Assembly (NCBI GenBank): GCA_036897485.1
Contig: JAYMTF010000507.1
Coordinates: forward strand, 1-34,780
DNA length: 34,780 bases
DNA from: Pelargonium nanum
Taxonomy: Eukaryota; Streptophyta; Magnoliopsida; Geraniales; Geraniaceae
Reading direction: 5' to 3'
The notes below the pieces were generated by a model. The model was given only the letters and a program-made list of their open reading frames with translations. It was not told where the DNA came from and ran no database searches. The translations under genes were made by a program, and so were the position numbers. Shown in pieces: positions 1-12,897 of this stretch. Within the stretch, counting starts at the first letter, position 1. Every line of letters begins with the position of its first letter.

Positions 1-185
1 GAATGGGAATCTCATTCCATCCAATATAGGTGGGAATCAAAATACACATGGGTGAGGGAATGGGATAGAGAATCGGAATCGGAATGGGAATGGATGTGTT
101 CTAATCCAAACACCATCAATGGTAATCTCATTCCCATTCTCATTCTCCATTCTCAAACCAAAATTCCTAATCCAAACGGTACCTA
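1..185. mobile_element. MITE-like repeat, truncated by the window edge
   Basis: The segment is built from short G/A-rich words (gaatgggaat, cggaatgggaatgg) in its first half and their T/C-rich complements (ctcattcccattctcattc) in the second, so it can fold back. It ends near 185 with 'ccaaacggtacc', and 'ccaaacacc' occurs internally. This composition is typical of non-autonomous, hAT-like plant repeats seen in many copies. The other end lies outside the window, so neither terminal inverted repeats nor a target duplication can be confirmed. It sits just downstream of the CIL-like gene. Confidence 0.35.
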
Positions 186-364
186 ATATATTCACGAAGG
201 AGATCCCAAGCTGGTTGAATGGATATTAAACCAGCCAAAAGTAGGACACAAAAGAATAAGGGATGAGAACCCTAAAACCTTCTCAAAAAATTGCTAGACT
301 CTTTCCTCATTTTATATGTTGGAAAAGATGTCCAAAAAAGTGGCTATTTTTCCTAGTTTTCTTC

Positions 365-1637
365 TCATACTTGGCTACTTGTGCTGGAATTGGGCCTCCT
401 GAGAAAACGACCCTGCAATGCCACCAAAAATATATTGAATTTACATGTACAATAACAAAAACAAGATCGCAAACAAAAACCTCCTGTTTGATTACAAATT
501 TTATTTTATTATCAGCAAGGCCCAACCAAACCTTAGCCGTCCGTTTACGAATTGGTAAAGGACGGTGGTGCGTACCTTGATTCTGGGCCGTTGATCGGCA
601 CTGAGTTTCCTAACATGGTACCTGATCTTCTTCGACAAGATTCGCCTCCCTCGTTTTTCCTTGTACCGTACCATGCTAGCTTCTCTCCTAGACAAATCCA
701 CCTGTCCCCACAACAAAAACAACACATGACGCCAGGATTGAGAAACATGTTTTAAATTATTTTCAAACAATAATGAAGAAAAACAGAAAATGAGGCGCCT
801 TTTTTGATGCTCAACTGAAGTAACAGGAATAACAGAAACATCATTTTCCGGCGCCTTCAGTTCCTCCGGGAACGGCAATCCGCGGTCCGACCAAGCTTCC
901 ACCACATCCTCGTAGTTCAATTTCAGCAAAAGCGGCTGTCCGGCCACCGACGACCTCCTTTTCTTCTCGTCTGCGGCGGCCGGAGGAGAAGAGGGCTTGT
1001 CGAAACGAGGAGAAATTTCCAGAACGAGGACGGTCGGCGAACACCACCAGCTTCCCTCGTCGCCGGCGTTCCTCATCGGCTTCACTCCCTTTCTCACCCC
1101 CATTGGATGGCCGTACAAGGAATCGAGTTGATGAGTAGCAGTAGCTGTAGCTGTAGCTGTAGCGTCGGTGGTCGAGCCCATGATGTTGTCAATAATGCCC
1201 TCTTCAATTTCATCGCCTAGAATCGATTCCGTGTCGAAATCGTCTTCACAGACTTCCATATTCGAAGTGAGCGTAGCTTGTGAATCAATCTCTGGACTGA
1301 GGCGAGGCTTTTCATAGCAATTGGACTGGATTCGGAAACTGGGTTTTGGTTGGTCGATTACCGGAAATGGCAAAAGGAGTTGGGAGGATGGGTCTTCCGA
1401 GAAGAAGTCATGTGGGAGGTTGGTGAATTTCTGAGGAGGTTTGGCAGAGAAAATGGTGGGGCATGCGGTGGACAAAAGAGCTGCGGCTTCGTTGTAGCTC
1501 TGGTTTGGTCGCTTTCGGGGCGTTCGAGGTTTTCTGGTGCAAACAGCGAGCTGGGAGTTGTTGGTTGAAGAAGAAGAAGAGGTTGTTGTGGATGGAGATT
1601 TTATAAAGGCTCTTCCACCACCTAAACATGGAGACAT
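365..1637 (-). CDS. CIL: CCT-motif protein, CIA2/CIL (chloroplast import apparatus 2-like) type
   Basis: A nuclear transcriptional regulator of the CIA2/CIL group. In Arabidopsis CIA2 raises expression of chloroplast protein-import and plastid ribosomal genes (family knowledge). I assemble three exons, 1637-840, 701-576 and 412-365, giving 323 residues. The start at 1637 gives MSPCLGGGRAF, the family N-terminus; the upstream in-frame ATG at 1673 is less likely. Family blocks are KPRTPRKRPNQSYNEAAALL, the acidic FDTESILGDEIEEGI and LLLKLNYEDVVEAWSDRG. The CCT motif lies in exon 2 (REAS.VRYKEKR...SKKIRYHVRKLSADQRPRIK) and is completed in exon 3 by GRFLRRPN. The protein is shorter than the roughly 400-residue Arabidopsis members, and several CCT positions deviate (RILSKK, KLSADQ, GRFLRR). 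The donor of intron 1 is weak (GAT|GTTTCT). Intron 1 is 138 nt with no in-frame stop. Family assignment is secure; CIL versus CIA2 is less so. Confidence 0.85.
1138..1163. repeat. Coding hexanucleotide repeat (GTAGCT)n
   Basis: About four tandem units of gtagct lie inside exon 1 of the CIL-like gene. On the coding strand they give an alternating Ala-Thr run (TDATATATATATHQ) between the acidic block and the next conserved region. Such an in-frame 6-bp repeat can change length without shifting the frame. Confidence 0.7.
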
Positions 1638-3874
1638 TTGAACAACCCTCAAATTCAAAAAACAGAGGTTCAAGATGGTGAATTTGAAAACATGATTTTT
1701 GCACCAGCCAAAGCTAATTGCCAGAGACTATTTGAACTAGAAAAGCAAACAAGAAACAACAAAAAGTCCATTTACAATGCAGATTTGATATAAGAAGGAA
1801 GCTTTTGTTGTTCTTTATACGACAAGGCTCTGTTTGTAGAAAGAAACAAAAGTGCACATAACTCTATGAAATGCAGGATTAGTGATGAGGTGGGTTTAGG
1901 GCAAATGAGAGATAGCTAGAAATGGGAAGTTATTGAACCATCAAGAACTCTCAGAAACATGCATGCAGCAGAGATGGAAAAGAGAGAGATGGTTTTGCAG
2001 AGATTGACTAATGGGAGGTCACGGTCACGGGATGGGACGAGAATACAATAAAAGAAGCATTGATGAGTAATGCGAAAACGTAAGAGCAGCAGAGTGTTTC
2101 TGATTAGGTGTTAAGAACAGCATTTCTGTAGTGAATCGCTGTGTGCTGCTTATTGGAGATTTTACTGGTCTTTTTGCTTGCTTACCAAATTCAATTAACA
2201 TTGACCTATTAAATTACCATATTGGCCCTCCCTTCTCTGTAGTCATTACTCAATTCACAAATGAACATAACTCCTTGGCTCTAATTTTCACAAGATTTGT
2301 GTAATATGATTCATTGATTTTCACTTCACTTTTGTACTTCTGTTAATGGTTGTATTAATTTCTTGGCAACATATGTTATCAACATTTAATCAGTTCTTAT
2401 ATTACAATGTTGTGGCTCTATTCGCATTTGTCGAGGAAGAGGAATCTCTTGTTAATGCTTGATTTTCATGTCATCGAAGTCCCTCCAAACCTAAACCCAA
2501 AATCAACTTCAAACTAAAATTTTAAAAATCAAATTCAAACTCAAATTCTCTCATGAAATCAAAAGAAGCAAGTCTAAAATGGACTCGTAACGAAGAATAA
2601 GAAGATGGATTGGTGGTATGGGTCAAATTTAGAGTTGCAGACCCAAATTCATTCTTTTTAGAAATTGAAGATGAGAGGACAAAGAGACAAGAACATTTTA
2701 GCCATTTTACAATTTAAAAAGACATGTGCTTAGTAAGAAAGTACAATTTTGCTTTAAATCTAAATAGTTGATAAATGTGAAAATAAATTGGGTATCCTAA
2801 AATCATATTTTTAAATTTGGGTACATTATATGAATCAAACGGAAATATGGATCCGTTTCTATCATTACCCTATTTGTTGAATTGAGTTAAAACAAACACA
2901 ATAAAATTCTATTTTGTTGTCAACATGTGCTCTTGACAGTGGAACTAATTTGATGCATCTGCTTAAACTTTTCTTGTCCATGACGATGTAATTAATTTGA
3001 TGCACATAAATATTAAACTAGGTCAATTCCAATTCAATAAAATAAAAAATGAATCTTGATTACTTGTACACATTTTTCTTCATCAACCATGACAATACTA
3101 TGATGGGGTCTTAAACATGAGACTTATAGTGTGATCAAAGGGCCATAAATCGCTTGACTCTCATGATACTAGTACACTTTTGAAGATTTGGAGCATGAAA
3201 TATGAGATGGAAGAATACACGCGTTAATTGAAAAATAAGTGTTGATCATTGGATTCCACAACGGGCGTGAAAGTATTAATATCTCATGAGCAATCAGACC
3301 ACAACAATGAAAGCGGAGAATACAACCCTTTCTCTCATTAAGAATGTGGTATTTAATTATACTCGTAGTAGGTGATGATGTCGTTTTTTATCTTCATTGG
3401 AGGCTAATGATGTCATGGTGATGCCACCTCCAACCATGGACCGCTCATTACAAAAATAAGCGACTATCATATATAATTTTATAATTTTAATAATGAATTG
3501 TTAAGTGGCGTTGACATATATATAATTATTTTCAAATTATATATTTTCAACAATAATATGAACATTGACGTGCGTGGACTAGTTGAGTCTGCCTTCGGCA
3601 CATACACTCAAAGCGACATCTTACTAGTTTCTTAAAATTTAAAACATAATTATGCACATATACCATAGAACATAGTAGTTGTCGAGCTGGCCAAATGATA
3701 ATTGTTGAAAAGCACAATAGTTTCTTTTTTTTTTTTAAAAGGCAGTATGTATATATGATTCAGGTAGTACGTAATTAATGCACATATTATAAAGCCCTAA
3801 ATTGAGACCAAGATTTGTACAAAACCTCCCACACACTCTCTAAAACCTTACCCTAACCTCTCTCTCTCTCTGCA
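1638..3874. other. Intergenic region between the divergent CIL-like and PEPPER-like genes
   Basis: This 2.2-kb AT-rich stretch must hold the promoters and 5' UTRs of both neighbours, which are transcribed away from each other. Near the CIL-like side, the minus strand around 1960-2000 is pyrimidine-rich (TCTCTCTCTTTTCC), as plant 5' UTRs often are. Near the other side, a TATA-like box and a CT-rich leader precede the ATG at 3875. I recognise no coding region, RNA gene or complete transposon. Short AT-rich palindromic patches occur at about 3470-3560. Confidence 0.6.
3785..3794 (+). promoter_or_regulatory. Probable TATA box of the PEPPER-like gene
   Basis: TATTATAAAG lies about 80-90 bp before the ATG at 3875, with a CT-rich leader (cctctctctctctc) at about 3858-3870 between them. 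The spacing suits a transcription start near 3815-3825. This is a sequence match only. Confidence 0.4.
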
Positions 3875-6800
3875 ATGGCCACTACCGACAATGGCTCCAC
3901 AATGGATTCAGAATCCGACCCACAAAAAGTCACACCCGAGGCCCTCAGTAATTCAGCTCCAGCCGTAGATGATCCCGAGCCATCTACCGGGGACCCGGAG
4001 TCCGAATCAGATCCACAGGAAGAGGAAGAGGAGGTGGAGCCCACAGCCCCGCCATCGGCTGCCACCGCCGCATCAGCGGAAAAGAAATGGCCGGGCTGGC
4101 CCGGGGACTGCGTGTTTCGGGTCATCGTGCCGGTCCTCAAGGTCGGTAGCATAATTGGGCGCAAGGGCGAGCTCATCAAGAAGATGTGCGAGGAGACCCG
4201 AGCTCGCATTCGCGTTCTCGACGGCGCCGTTGGGACTCCCGATCGCATTGTTAGTCCATACTCTATACACCTTTCTATTTCTTGAATTTTGTTTGTGAAA
4301 GTGTGGATTTTTCCTTGAAATTTTTGTGCTTTGGCTTATGTTGATCATGGATGAACAGAAAAGAAAATAAATTATCCCTCTAATTGCCAAATGGTATAGA
4401 AACTAAGTGGCTGATTGCCAAATGGTATAGAACTGATTCTTAGATTATTTGATTAGAACTTTTTTTGCCCTCATTCTACTCGGTAAATCAGGTCTCTGGT
4501 TTGTTGGAGTTGAACAACCCCATAGAACCATTACCATAACTCGGAGAGCCAACATTTCTGGTTTGTTGGAGTTGAACACCCCAATCAATCATTACCATAA
4601 ATCGGATGCCAACAGGTTTGGTTTGTCCTGTGTGTGAACGAGTCAGCTTGAGCTCATTATAATTGAGGTAGAGTCAAACATGAACTTAAGTATAGACCTT
4701 TTTAATAAATGAGCTGTCTCAAGATATAATTTTCTTACCTAAGCATGTATAAATGTATGACATATTTTCTTATTACATTGTTTAATTTTCCTCTCTGCGC
4801 TATTAAGTTTCTCAAATCTCGTTGATTATTTTATGGTTTAGTTAGACAACTTAGACATATAAGTTATAACCTCACTTATGCCTTGTGGATTCATTATGTA
4901 AGTCAAGACTTCTTGTACTTGACAACTAGTAATGTTAAAGATTATGTAATATATATTTTATTTGTGGAAAAGGCACAATCCCCATCCCAAATTGGGAGTC
5001 TAATTTCTCTAAAAAATTGTCTCAAAATGAGTGTCCACTTTCGTTTAAGTAATTTAATTATGCATCAATTACCAAGAATCCCTATAAAGTAGTTAGAGTC
5101 CCTTGAGTTAGTTAAAACAAGAAAACAAGAGAGGTATGAGGGAGAAAGTCTAACCCTAAATTACTTATCCTTAATTTTCACAAAAAGGAAAAAGTGGACC
5201 CACATTTTGGGACAAAGGGAGTAGCATCTAGTCTCACATAAAGTTGTAGACATAATATTTTTGGGCTCACAAGCATCAATGGAGGATTTTGTTATAATTT
5301 TTTTGTGAATGGTTCTTCACAGAAAAATTCATTTGAGCTGAGTAGTTGAGCATGAACTAGGTTGTTTTTCTTTGAGTTGAGCTGGGTGTTGATTTTTTTA
5401 GTTGAGTTGAGCTGGAGCTTGATTGTTTTTTCAAATAGTTGAGCTCGAGCATCGGTGTATAGGGCTTGTTTGAATTTGAGCCAGGCTTGAGCCAAGTAAA
5501 AGAATTTTTAGCCAAACCCCGAGAATCATAGGTTCAATTATCCCCTTATGGTTTGGAGATGAACTAGGTATGCTGGGCCAATGCTGATAATGCAAACCAG
5601 CTTTTAAGGCTAATATATTTCTTATTGAAAGTTGATAAACTAAAGAAATTTAAAATATGTTTTGTTCTTTATTGGTAAAAGCAGTACTATAGTTGGCTGA
5701 ACAACCATAACCTTAATTCAGGTCCTGCGAAGTGTATGAAACAATTTAAAATACCAAGGAATGTATTTTTTTTCTTCTTATTTTGGTTTTAAATGTTTAC
5801 GAAAAATTTAAGCTATTAAACCAAATGTAAAACCATTTTCACTCATTTTTTTGTTGATAAAATTCTATTTTAGGTGCTAGTAACAGGAAAGGAAGAGCCA
5901 GAGGCACCTTTATCACCTGCCATGGATGCCGTAATAAGAATTTTCAAACGTGTTGCTGGATTGTCTGAGAGTGAGGGTGGGCCTGCTGGAGTTGCATATT
6001 GTTCAATCAGGTTATTGGTGCCATCCACTCAGGCCATTAATTTGATTGGAAAACAAGGCTCATTGATTAAGTCTATACAAGAGAGCACTGGTGCATCCAT
6101 GCGTGTTTTGTCAGGAGGTTTGTGTTGAATGCTCCATCATCATGTTTTCTTTGTGGCAATGCCTTAAGGTTTTGTTTATCAATATGTGGTTCTATTTCAA
6201 ATTTTTAGAACGCCTTCCTATTTATCATATCATCTTTACCTATACACTTAAAAACTTTGTTAGCAAGTCCCGATGCATTTTAATTCTATATGGTTTTAAC
6301 CAAGAATTTGCTCTTCCGTAGGTGTTTAATTATGTACCGTTGACCTGTATTCTTGTATGTACATCCACTTTTGAATTTGTCTTGTTTAGGATATTATCAA
6401 TTATTTGGAGAGTCCACTGTATGACTAGTACCTTTGTATTAGTCTTGACTGTAATGAAGTTAAAGTGAAAATTGAAGCTACAGGGAGTTTACAGAACTGA
6501 AAGGATCAGTTTAGCTATGAACCATTTAGGGATCTAGTTTTGTTTGTTGGAGTCTTCTAGTGGCTAGGTAAACTAATTACGAGGGTTAAAAAGCACAAGT
6601 AGTTATGAGGGTTCTGAATTTTGAATTATGCCAGAGCCATCCTGTTGTCTTGGTTTGAAGGGCTAGACAGAAAGCATTGCACTAGGTCTCTTCATAAAAG
6701 AAGTTAATAAGGACCTCAAAAGTTTGAAAGTTGTTAAAGATGCCCTGCATGTTTTTTTAGGAGATGGAATGAGAAATATTAGTGGGTGATTAGGTAAAGA

Positions 6801-8226
6801 ATTATGTAATATATGAACTCCAGATTTGGTGTTGATAGGAGGAAGATGCTTGGTTTCCAGATATATTACTCCGAAGAATCTTCATGGTACGCCTAGTCAG
6901 TTGGAATTGAGAAAAATATGTTCTCATTGTTACAATAATACAATTCACGAGGCAATAAAGAAAAGGTTGAATGGTAGAAGACATTTTTATGAACAGTAAT
7001 TGATTGTTACTTGTTGGCATGCAATTAGTTATTGCTTAAGGTGAAGTTATACATGAGGACTTCTCTTGAGACTTCTATTTATTTATTTCATAATGTAAAG
7101 ATGATGAAGAAAGAAATCCTCAAGCATAAAGTAGGACCACACCACATTGTGAATCATTATTGCAAAATTCAATTGACATAATCTGAATCCTTACATGGAA
7201 GGTTTTTCAGTACCATTCTCACACAGCCTATAACCTCTACCATGTAAAAAGTTATGCTTTGAAGAAAGAAATTGTGGTATATCATGGTTGAAATTTTGAG
7301 TTGCATATGCTTTGAATGGAAAATTGCTGCATGAAAAGGAAAGTTGTGCCATGGATTTGGGAATGAAATGGCGGATGGGTATTCCATGGAAGATGTATAG
7401 TCAGGCAGGTCAGCTCAGCTAAAAATTGGCTGACGCTGTATCTGGAATTATTGATCCTTTAGAAGTATTGAAAGTCTGTAGGTAAAAGAGTGGGAGTGTT
7501 AGGTGTAAGGTTCATGGTTGTAAGGCAACAAAAGAATTTGATAGAAACAGATTTTGGAAACTGCTGATTTGATGTGGGGTTCAAAATAGTCAAATACCTC
7601 TGGCATTTCCTTGTAATCCAATTAGTTTTGGTTTACTAATAGCCCATCACTATGCAAAAGAAAATTCAGAAGCTTGTGAAAGTTATGTGTGTTGATGGGG
7701 GATTCTTATGGTTCATATCACCCAAGATTTGGGGGTTCCTTAAAATCTCTAATCATCTCTGTTCTTTCAGAATTAGCAGAAATTCCTCTACTTGATCGGT
7801 CTGCCTTATAAAGCTACCAAGAGTTAGTTTCTTAATAGCAGGATGTGGTTTATTTCTTAAAAATATTATTGATAATTCTTTGTTTTGTGTTTAAAATGTC
7901 TTACAAATTAAACATTTTCTCTGATTTCTAACCAATTTTAATCCATTTTGTGTGCAACATGTGTCCAAAGTAACTCAAGATTTTGACTTTGTGATTTCAG
8001 ATGAAGTGCCATTTTATGTTGCTGCTGATGAGAGGATTGTGGAGTTGCAGGGGGAAGCTTTGAAAGTTCTCAAGGCGCTAGAAGCAGTAGTAGGACACCT
8101 AAGGAAGTTCTTGGTTGATCATAGTGTACTTCCACTTTTTGAGAAAACTGTAAGCTTCAAATGTTCCCTTTTCTCCTTTTTCCTCTCTTGCCGTTAAGAA
8201 ATTATCTGTCAGTTACTCAGTTGTAA

Positions 8227-8268
<42 letters not shown>

Positions 8269-9893
8269 GTACTTTAGTATGCTTATTGGTGGTGTTTTCA
8301 TTTTTAGCAAAACACACCGATCTCACAAGATCGCCAAGCAGAGACATGGCCCGAGAAGTCGTATGCCCCTCAGCCTGGACTTGGTAATGATTATCCCCTC
8401 TCAACAAAGAGGGAATCTCTGTATCTTGATCGTGAAAGTCGATTGGATTCACAAATGCTGCCTTCTGGAATTTCACTCTATGGACAAGATCCCTCCCTTC
8501 CTGGGATACGTTCTTCCGGACTTGGTCGTTCTGGTGCTCCTATTGTTACTCAGGTTGGTTACTTCTGCTCAAACTTTCTTTTCCCTGGTCATTTTTGCCT
8601 CACATGGGTGTGTAAATGATAGTTTACTGTTCTGTTGTCTCTTTATGTTTCCCGGAAAACTTGCAGTATTTTGACAATTTTCTTATTAATGTATTAGACT
8701 AGAATGCAAGTTAGGTTACCAGTAAAAGGGTTTTGTTTGAGACCCAGTGTTAATAATCGCTCTTTTGTTTCATGCATCAAGATTGCACAAACTATGCAAA
8801 TTCCGCTTTCTTATGCTGAAGACATAATTGGGATTGGAGGGGCTAACATTGCGTACATTCGCCGCACAAGTGGAGCCATTTTAACTGTGCAAGAGAGCAG
8901 AGGACTACCTGATGAGATCACCGTGGAAATAAAAGGCACCTCATCGCAGGTGCAGACGGCTCAACAGCTGATTCAGGTAGGGGGAGGCTTCCTTTGATGT
9001 ATTCTTTCACTTTAGATAATGGAATATATATAAATAGTTGTGCAAGAGCTTACCGTAATACTTGACTTCTCTAGAAAAAATAATTATTGGCCTTGATCTT
9101 GTTATTGAGAGACAATGAGTAATGCTATGCAAATTGATGATATATCTACTGCTAGAGAGCTCATGTTTTTCTTCTCCAGCAAACTAAATCTGGACAACCA
9201 ATAGGTCTTAATTTGGTCATTCCTTTTTGTTTTTAACTCTGCATTCATCATGGAATTGCTTCACGTTTTTCTGATTCTACTTTTGTTTTTAGTTGTATTA
9301 ACTGTTTTTATTGAGGGGTTTGACATATAATTTGAGAATACTTATCCTTGGATTTATATTCTGTAAAAAGTTGTGAACTGGTGGGAGGTGAAATTTACCA
9401 AGTTTCTCTAAAATATAGTAGTATTTCACTATATTTCTGCTGAGATTTGGAGAATATTGTAAAAAACTTGTAAACAGAAGAACAGGGGAAACGTATTCAT
9501 ACATTATTCATCCTTTTAATATTTAATTTTCTCTTGGTGGAATGTGTTAGGTTACTCTGTCCATTGGAAGTGTGCTATTTCCCCCCTATAATCTTGAACT
9601 TTTCTTATGGGGCAATTTAAATCTTATTTTGAAGTTCAAATGCTGGAAATTTAAGTTGCTTGTAAGTGAACGAGCGATGGCTGACTTTTGTTAATTGTCT
9701 TGTTTGTTCACAGGAATTTATGACGAGTCACAAAGAACCAATTTCAAGTGGCTATGGGAATTTGGATGCTGGTTTGAGGTCATCCTATTCACATCTGGGC
9801 AATACATCATACTCATCTTCCTTGTCATCACAACAACCCTATGGTGGATATGGATCTTCTGGTGTTGGAGGCTATGGCAGATTCAGGCTTTGA
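3875..9893 (+). CDS. PEP: KH-domain RNA-binding protein, PEPPER type
   Basis: A poly(C)-binding-like protein of the nucleus. Arabidopsis PEPPER acts in gynoecium development and in control of the floral repressor FLC (family knowledge). Six exons join in frame: 3875-4249, 5874-6117, 8001-8149, 8308-8553, 8782-8976 and 9714-9893, giving 462 residues. After an acidic, proline-rich N-terminus come three KH domains: KH1 from about residue 79 with loop GRKG at 95-98, KH2 from about 168 with GKQG at 184-187, and KH3 from about 342 with GIGG at 355-358. Highly conserved stretches include [33 protein letters not shown] and [16 protein letters not shown]. The C-terminus is rich in Ser, Tyr and Gly. 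KH1 is interrupted by intron 1, and KH2 by intron 2. Introns 1 and 2 are long and carry repeats. The start is the first ATG after the CT-rich leader and matches the family. Confidence 0.92.
4383..4432. repeat. Short direct repeat in PEPPER-like intron 1
   Basis: ATTGCCAAATGGTATAGAA occurs twice, at 4383-4401 and 4414-4432, a period of 31 bp. Confidence 0.75.
4494..4615. repeat. Tandem duplication of about 62 bp in PEPPER-like intron 1
   Basis: Two adjacent, slightly diverged copies each contain ctggtttgttggagttgaac, then accccat or accccaat, attaccataa, tcgga and gccaaca. A third partial start (ggtttggtttgt) follows. It has no coding potential. Confidence 0.7.
5001..5223. mobile_element. MITE (Stowaway/mariner-like) in PEPPER-like intron 1
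   Basis: The right end reads aaaaagtggacc, cattttgggacaaagggagta. Near the left end is the inverted counterpart gtctcaaaatgagtgtccac, matching the reverse complement of the right end at about 20 of 25 positions. The motif 'CTCCCTCCGTCCCAAAATGAG' is, as I recall, the hallmark terminus of a widespread plant mariner-type MITE. The outermost left bases are degenerate (taatttctct), so the exact left border and the TA duplication are uncertain. Confidence 0.5.
6118..8000 (+). other. Long intron 2 of the PEPPER-like gene
   Basis: A 1.9-kb intron with donor GGAG|GTTTGT and acceptor gatttcag|AT. It contains no open frame that looks like a protein family, and I saw no terminal repeats. It separates the front half of KH2 from the back half. 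Confidence 0.6.
8232..8264. repeat. (TC)n microsatellite in PEPPER-like intron 3
   Basis: About 16 uninterrupted TC units lie in a 158-bp intron, 44 bp before the acceptor of exon 4 at 8307/8308. The tract extends the pyrimidine-rich part of this intron. Confidence 0.9.
8977..9713 (+). other. Intron 5 of the PEPPER-like gene
   Basis: A 737-bp T-rich intron with donor CAG|GTAGGG and acceptor tgttcacag|GAA. No recognisable element. Confidence 0.6.
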
Positions 9894-10284
9894 ACCGGTG
9901 ACTGACTGACTGACTGGGTCTGGGACAGTCTCTTCTGATGTTTCAACTGATCTCTTTCCTTTTCATTTGTCTTAGTGTCGGAATGTATTTCGTGTAAAGT
10001 TACTACTAGTTTCTGCCTGAACTGCTCTACAATCAGCAGATCATGGATCTGCTGTTAAATTTTGAGCCAGGCAAGCTGGAAAGAATTATCCAAAATGTAC
10101 TTGAAAAATGTAGCCATTTTCCTTGTTCTAGTTAGTAGCTAATCTCATTATATCAGGCAAAGATTGTTTCTTCCATTTTGCTGCTCAACACCTTGAATTC
10201 ATTTTGCAAATGTGTGTTTCTCATTTCTCTCAGCTTGGTTACTAGAGTTTTTAATTTTGTGGGATGTTAACTATGGACATATTG

Positions 10285-10407
10285 GAACCAAGGTAGGTTG
10301 GGTCAAACGGTTTAAGCGTTTCGGATTCCCTCTGTTGACGGTATAGGGTGGTTTATTTGGGTTTATAGGGGAGAGTTACTCCTGTGTAGCTGAATTGATA
10401 AAAAAAA
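10285..10407 (+). mobile_element. tRNA-derived SINE (family shared with 12191-12341), B box missing
   Basis: The element is flanked by a perfect 16-bp target duplication, AACTATGGACATATTG, at 10269-10284 and 10408-10423, and ends in an A-run. Its body (taggttgggtcaaacgg, tttaagcgtttcggattccc, tgttgacggtatagggtgg, aggggagagttactcctgt) aligns along its length with the SINE in the reductase intron. Compared with that copy it lacks about 24 bp including the pol III B box. Confidence 0.85.
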
Positions 10408-10610
10408 AACTATGGACATATTGAAGAGTAATTTTAATACAAATGGTTTGAATATTTGATTGACTGATGTGGTTAAAAGGAGTTCATAGAGCCTTTATTT
10501 TAGAAAAATAATAATAAAATGAAATGAAAAGAGAAACAAGACATCATTTACACATGAAGTTTCTGAGGGACAAAATGTCATTGCTGACGTCCAATGCAGC
10601 TTATTATATT

Positions 10611-10628
10611 CTACTACTACTACTACTA
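10611..10628. repeat. (CTA)n microsatellite
   Basis: Six CTA units lie about 160 bp upstream of the reductase ATG. Confidence 0.8.
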
Positions 10629-10694
10629 TAATTGTCATTGCTAACGTAGTGATATGTTCACTTTTGTATTTCTCTAACAATTGTTATAGCTAAC

Positions 10695-10707
10695 TATATT
10701 ATATATA
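10695..10707 (+). promoter_or_regulatory. Probable TATA box of the aldo-keto reductase gene
   Basis: TATATTATATATA lies about 90 bp before the ATG at 10787, a usual distance for a plant core promoter with a short leader. Sequence match only. Confidence 0.45.
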
Positions 10708-10786
10708 GCAGTCTGATCTTGCTTCAACAGATATAAACCTGGACATTGATTGATCTTGAAAGAACATTCTGGTGGTATTTGAGAAG

Positions 10787-12595
<1,809 letters not shown>

Positions 12596-12682
12596 TTTGG
12601 TCTACATTTCATGACTTGTGTCCTTCAATTTGTCCTACATTGTAATTTTACATCATCTCTTGTCTCTAAGTAACTGTTGCTT

Positions 12683-12688
12683 AATAAA
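12683..12688 (+). terminator. Poly(A) signal AATAAA of the reductase gene
   Basis: A canonical AATAAA lies 88 bp after the TAA stop, followed by T-rich DNA. Cleavage would fall near 12700-12720. Confidence 0.5.
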
Positions 12689-12788
12689 CTGATATATCAT
12701 TCAGATTCTGTATCATGACATGAGTATCCAAAATCATATTATATAATTCTATGTCCCAATTCCATTAAATCTGAAGAGATTTCCTTCA

Positions 12789-12794
12789 TTTATT
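12789..12794 (-). terminator. Poly(A) signal AATAAA of the CER2-like gene
   Basis: AATAAA on the minus strand lies about 105 bp past the TAG stop at 12898. With the plus-strand signal at 12683 it suggests that the two convergent transcripts end within roughly 50-70 bp of each other without overlapping. Confidence 0.5.
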
Positions 12795-12897
12795 TGCTCT
12801 TCTTTTTTATCAATGTGTAGGATGATACAATGTCAAATAGAGTAAAATGTAACAACACTATTGTAGATGGTTTTGTTTATCAGATATAGTTTGGTGC

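Larger units (their letters stand above)
9894..10786 (+). other. Intergenic region between the PEPPER-like gene and the aldo-keto reductase
   Basis: It holds the 3' UTR of the upstream gene (with a tandem gact repeat right after its stop), a SINE at 10285-10407, a CTA microsatellite and the reductase promoter. No gene was seen. Confidence 0.6.

Noticed and set aside
263-580. Plus-strand open frame of 105 codons
   Set aside because: It lies antisense to the last exon and intron of the CIL-like gene, resembles no family, and its composition is that of AT-rich intron DNA.
5292-5495. Repeated gagttgagct words in PEPPER-like intron 1
   Set aside because: Noticeable low-complexity drift, but no regular period or borders, so not listed as a defined repeat.
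8213-8476. Minus-strand open frame of 87 codons with Arg-Glu repeats
   Set aside because: It is produced by the (TC)n microsatellite and the antisense of PEPPER-like exon 4.
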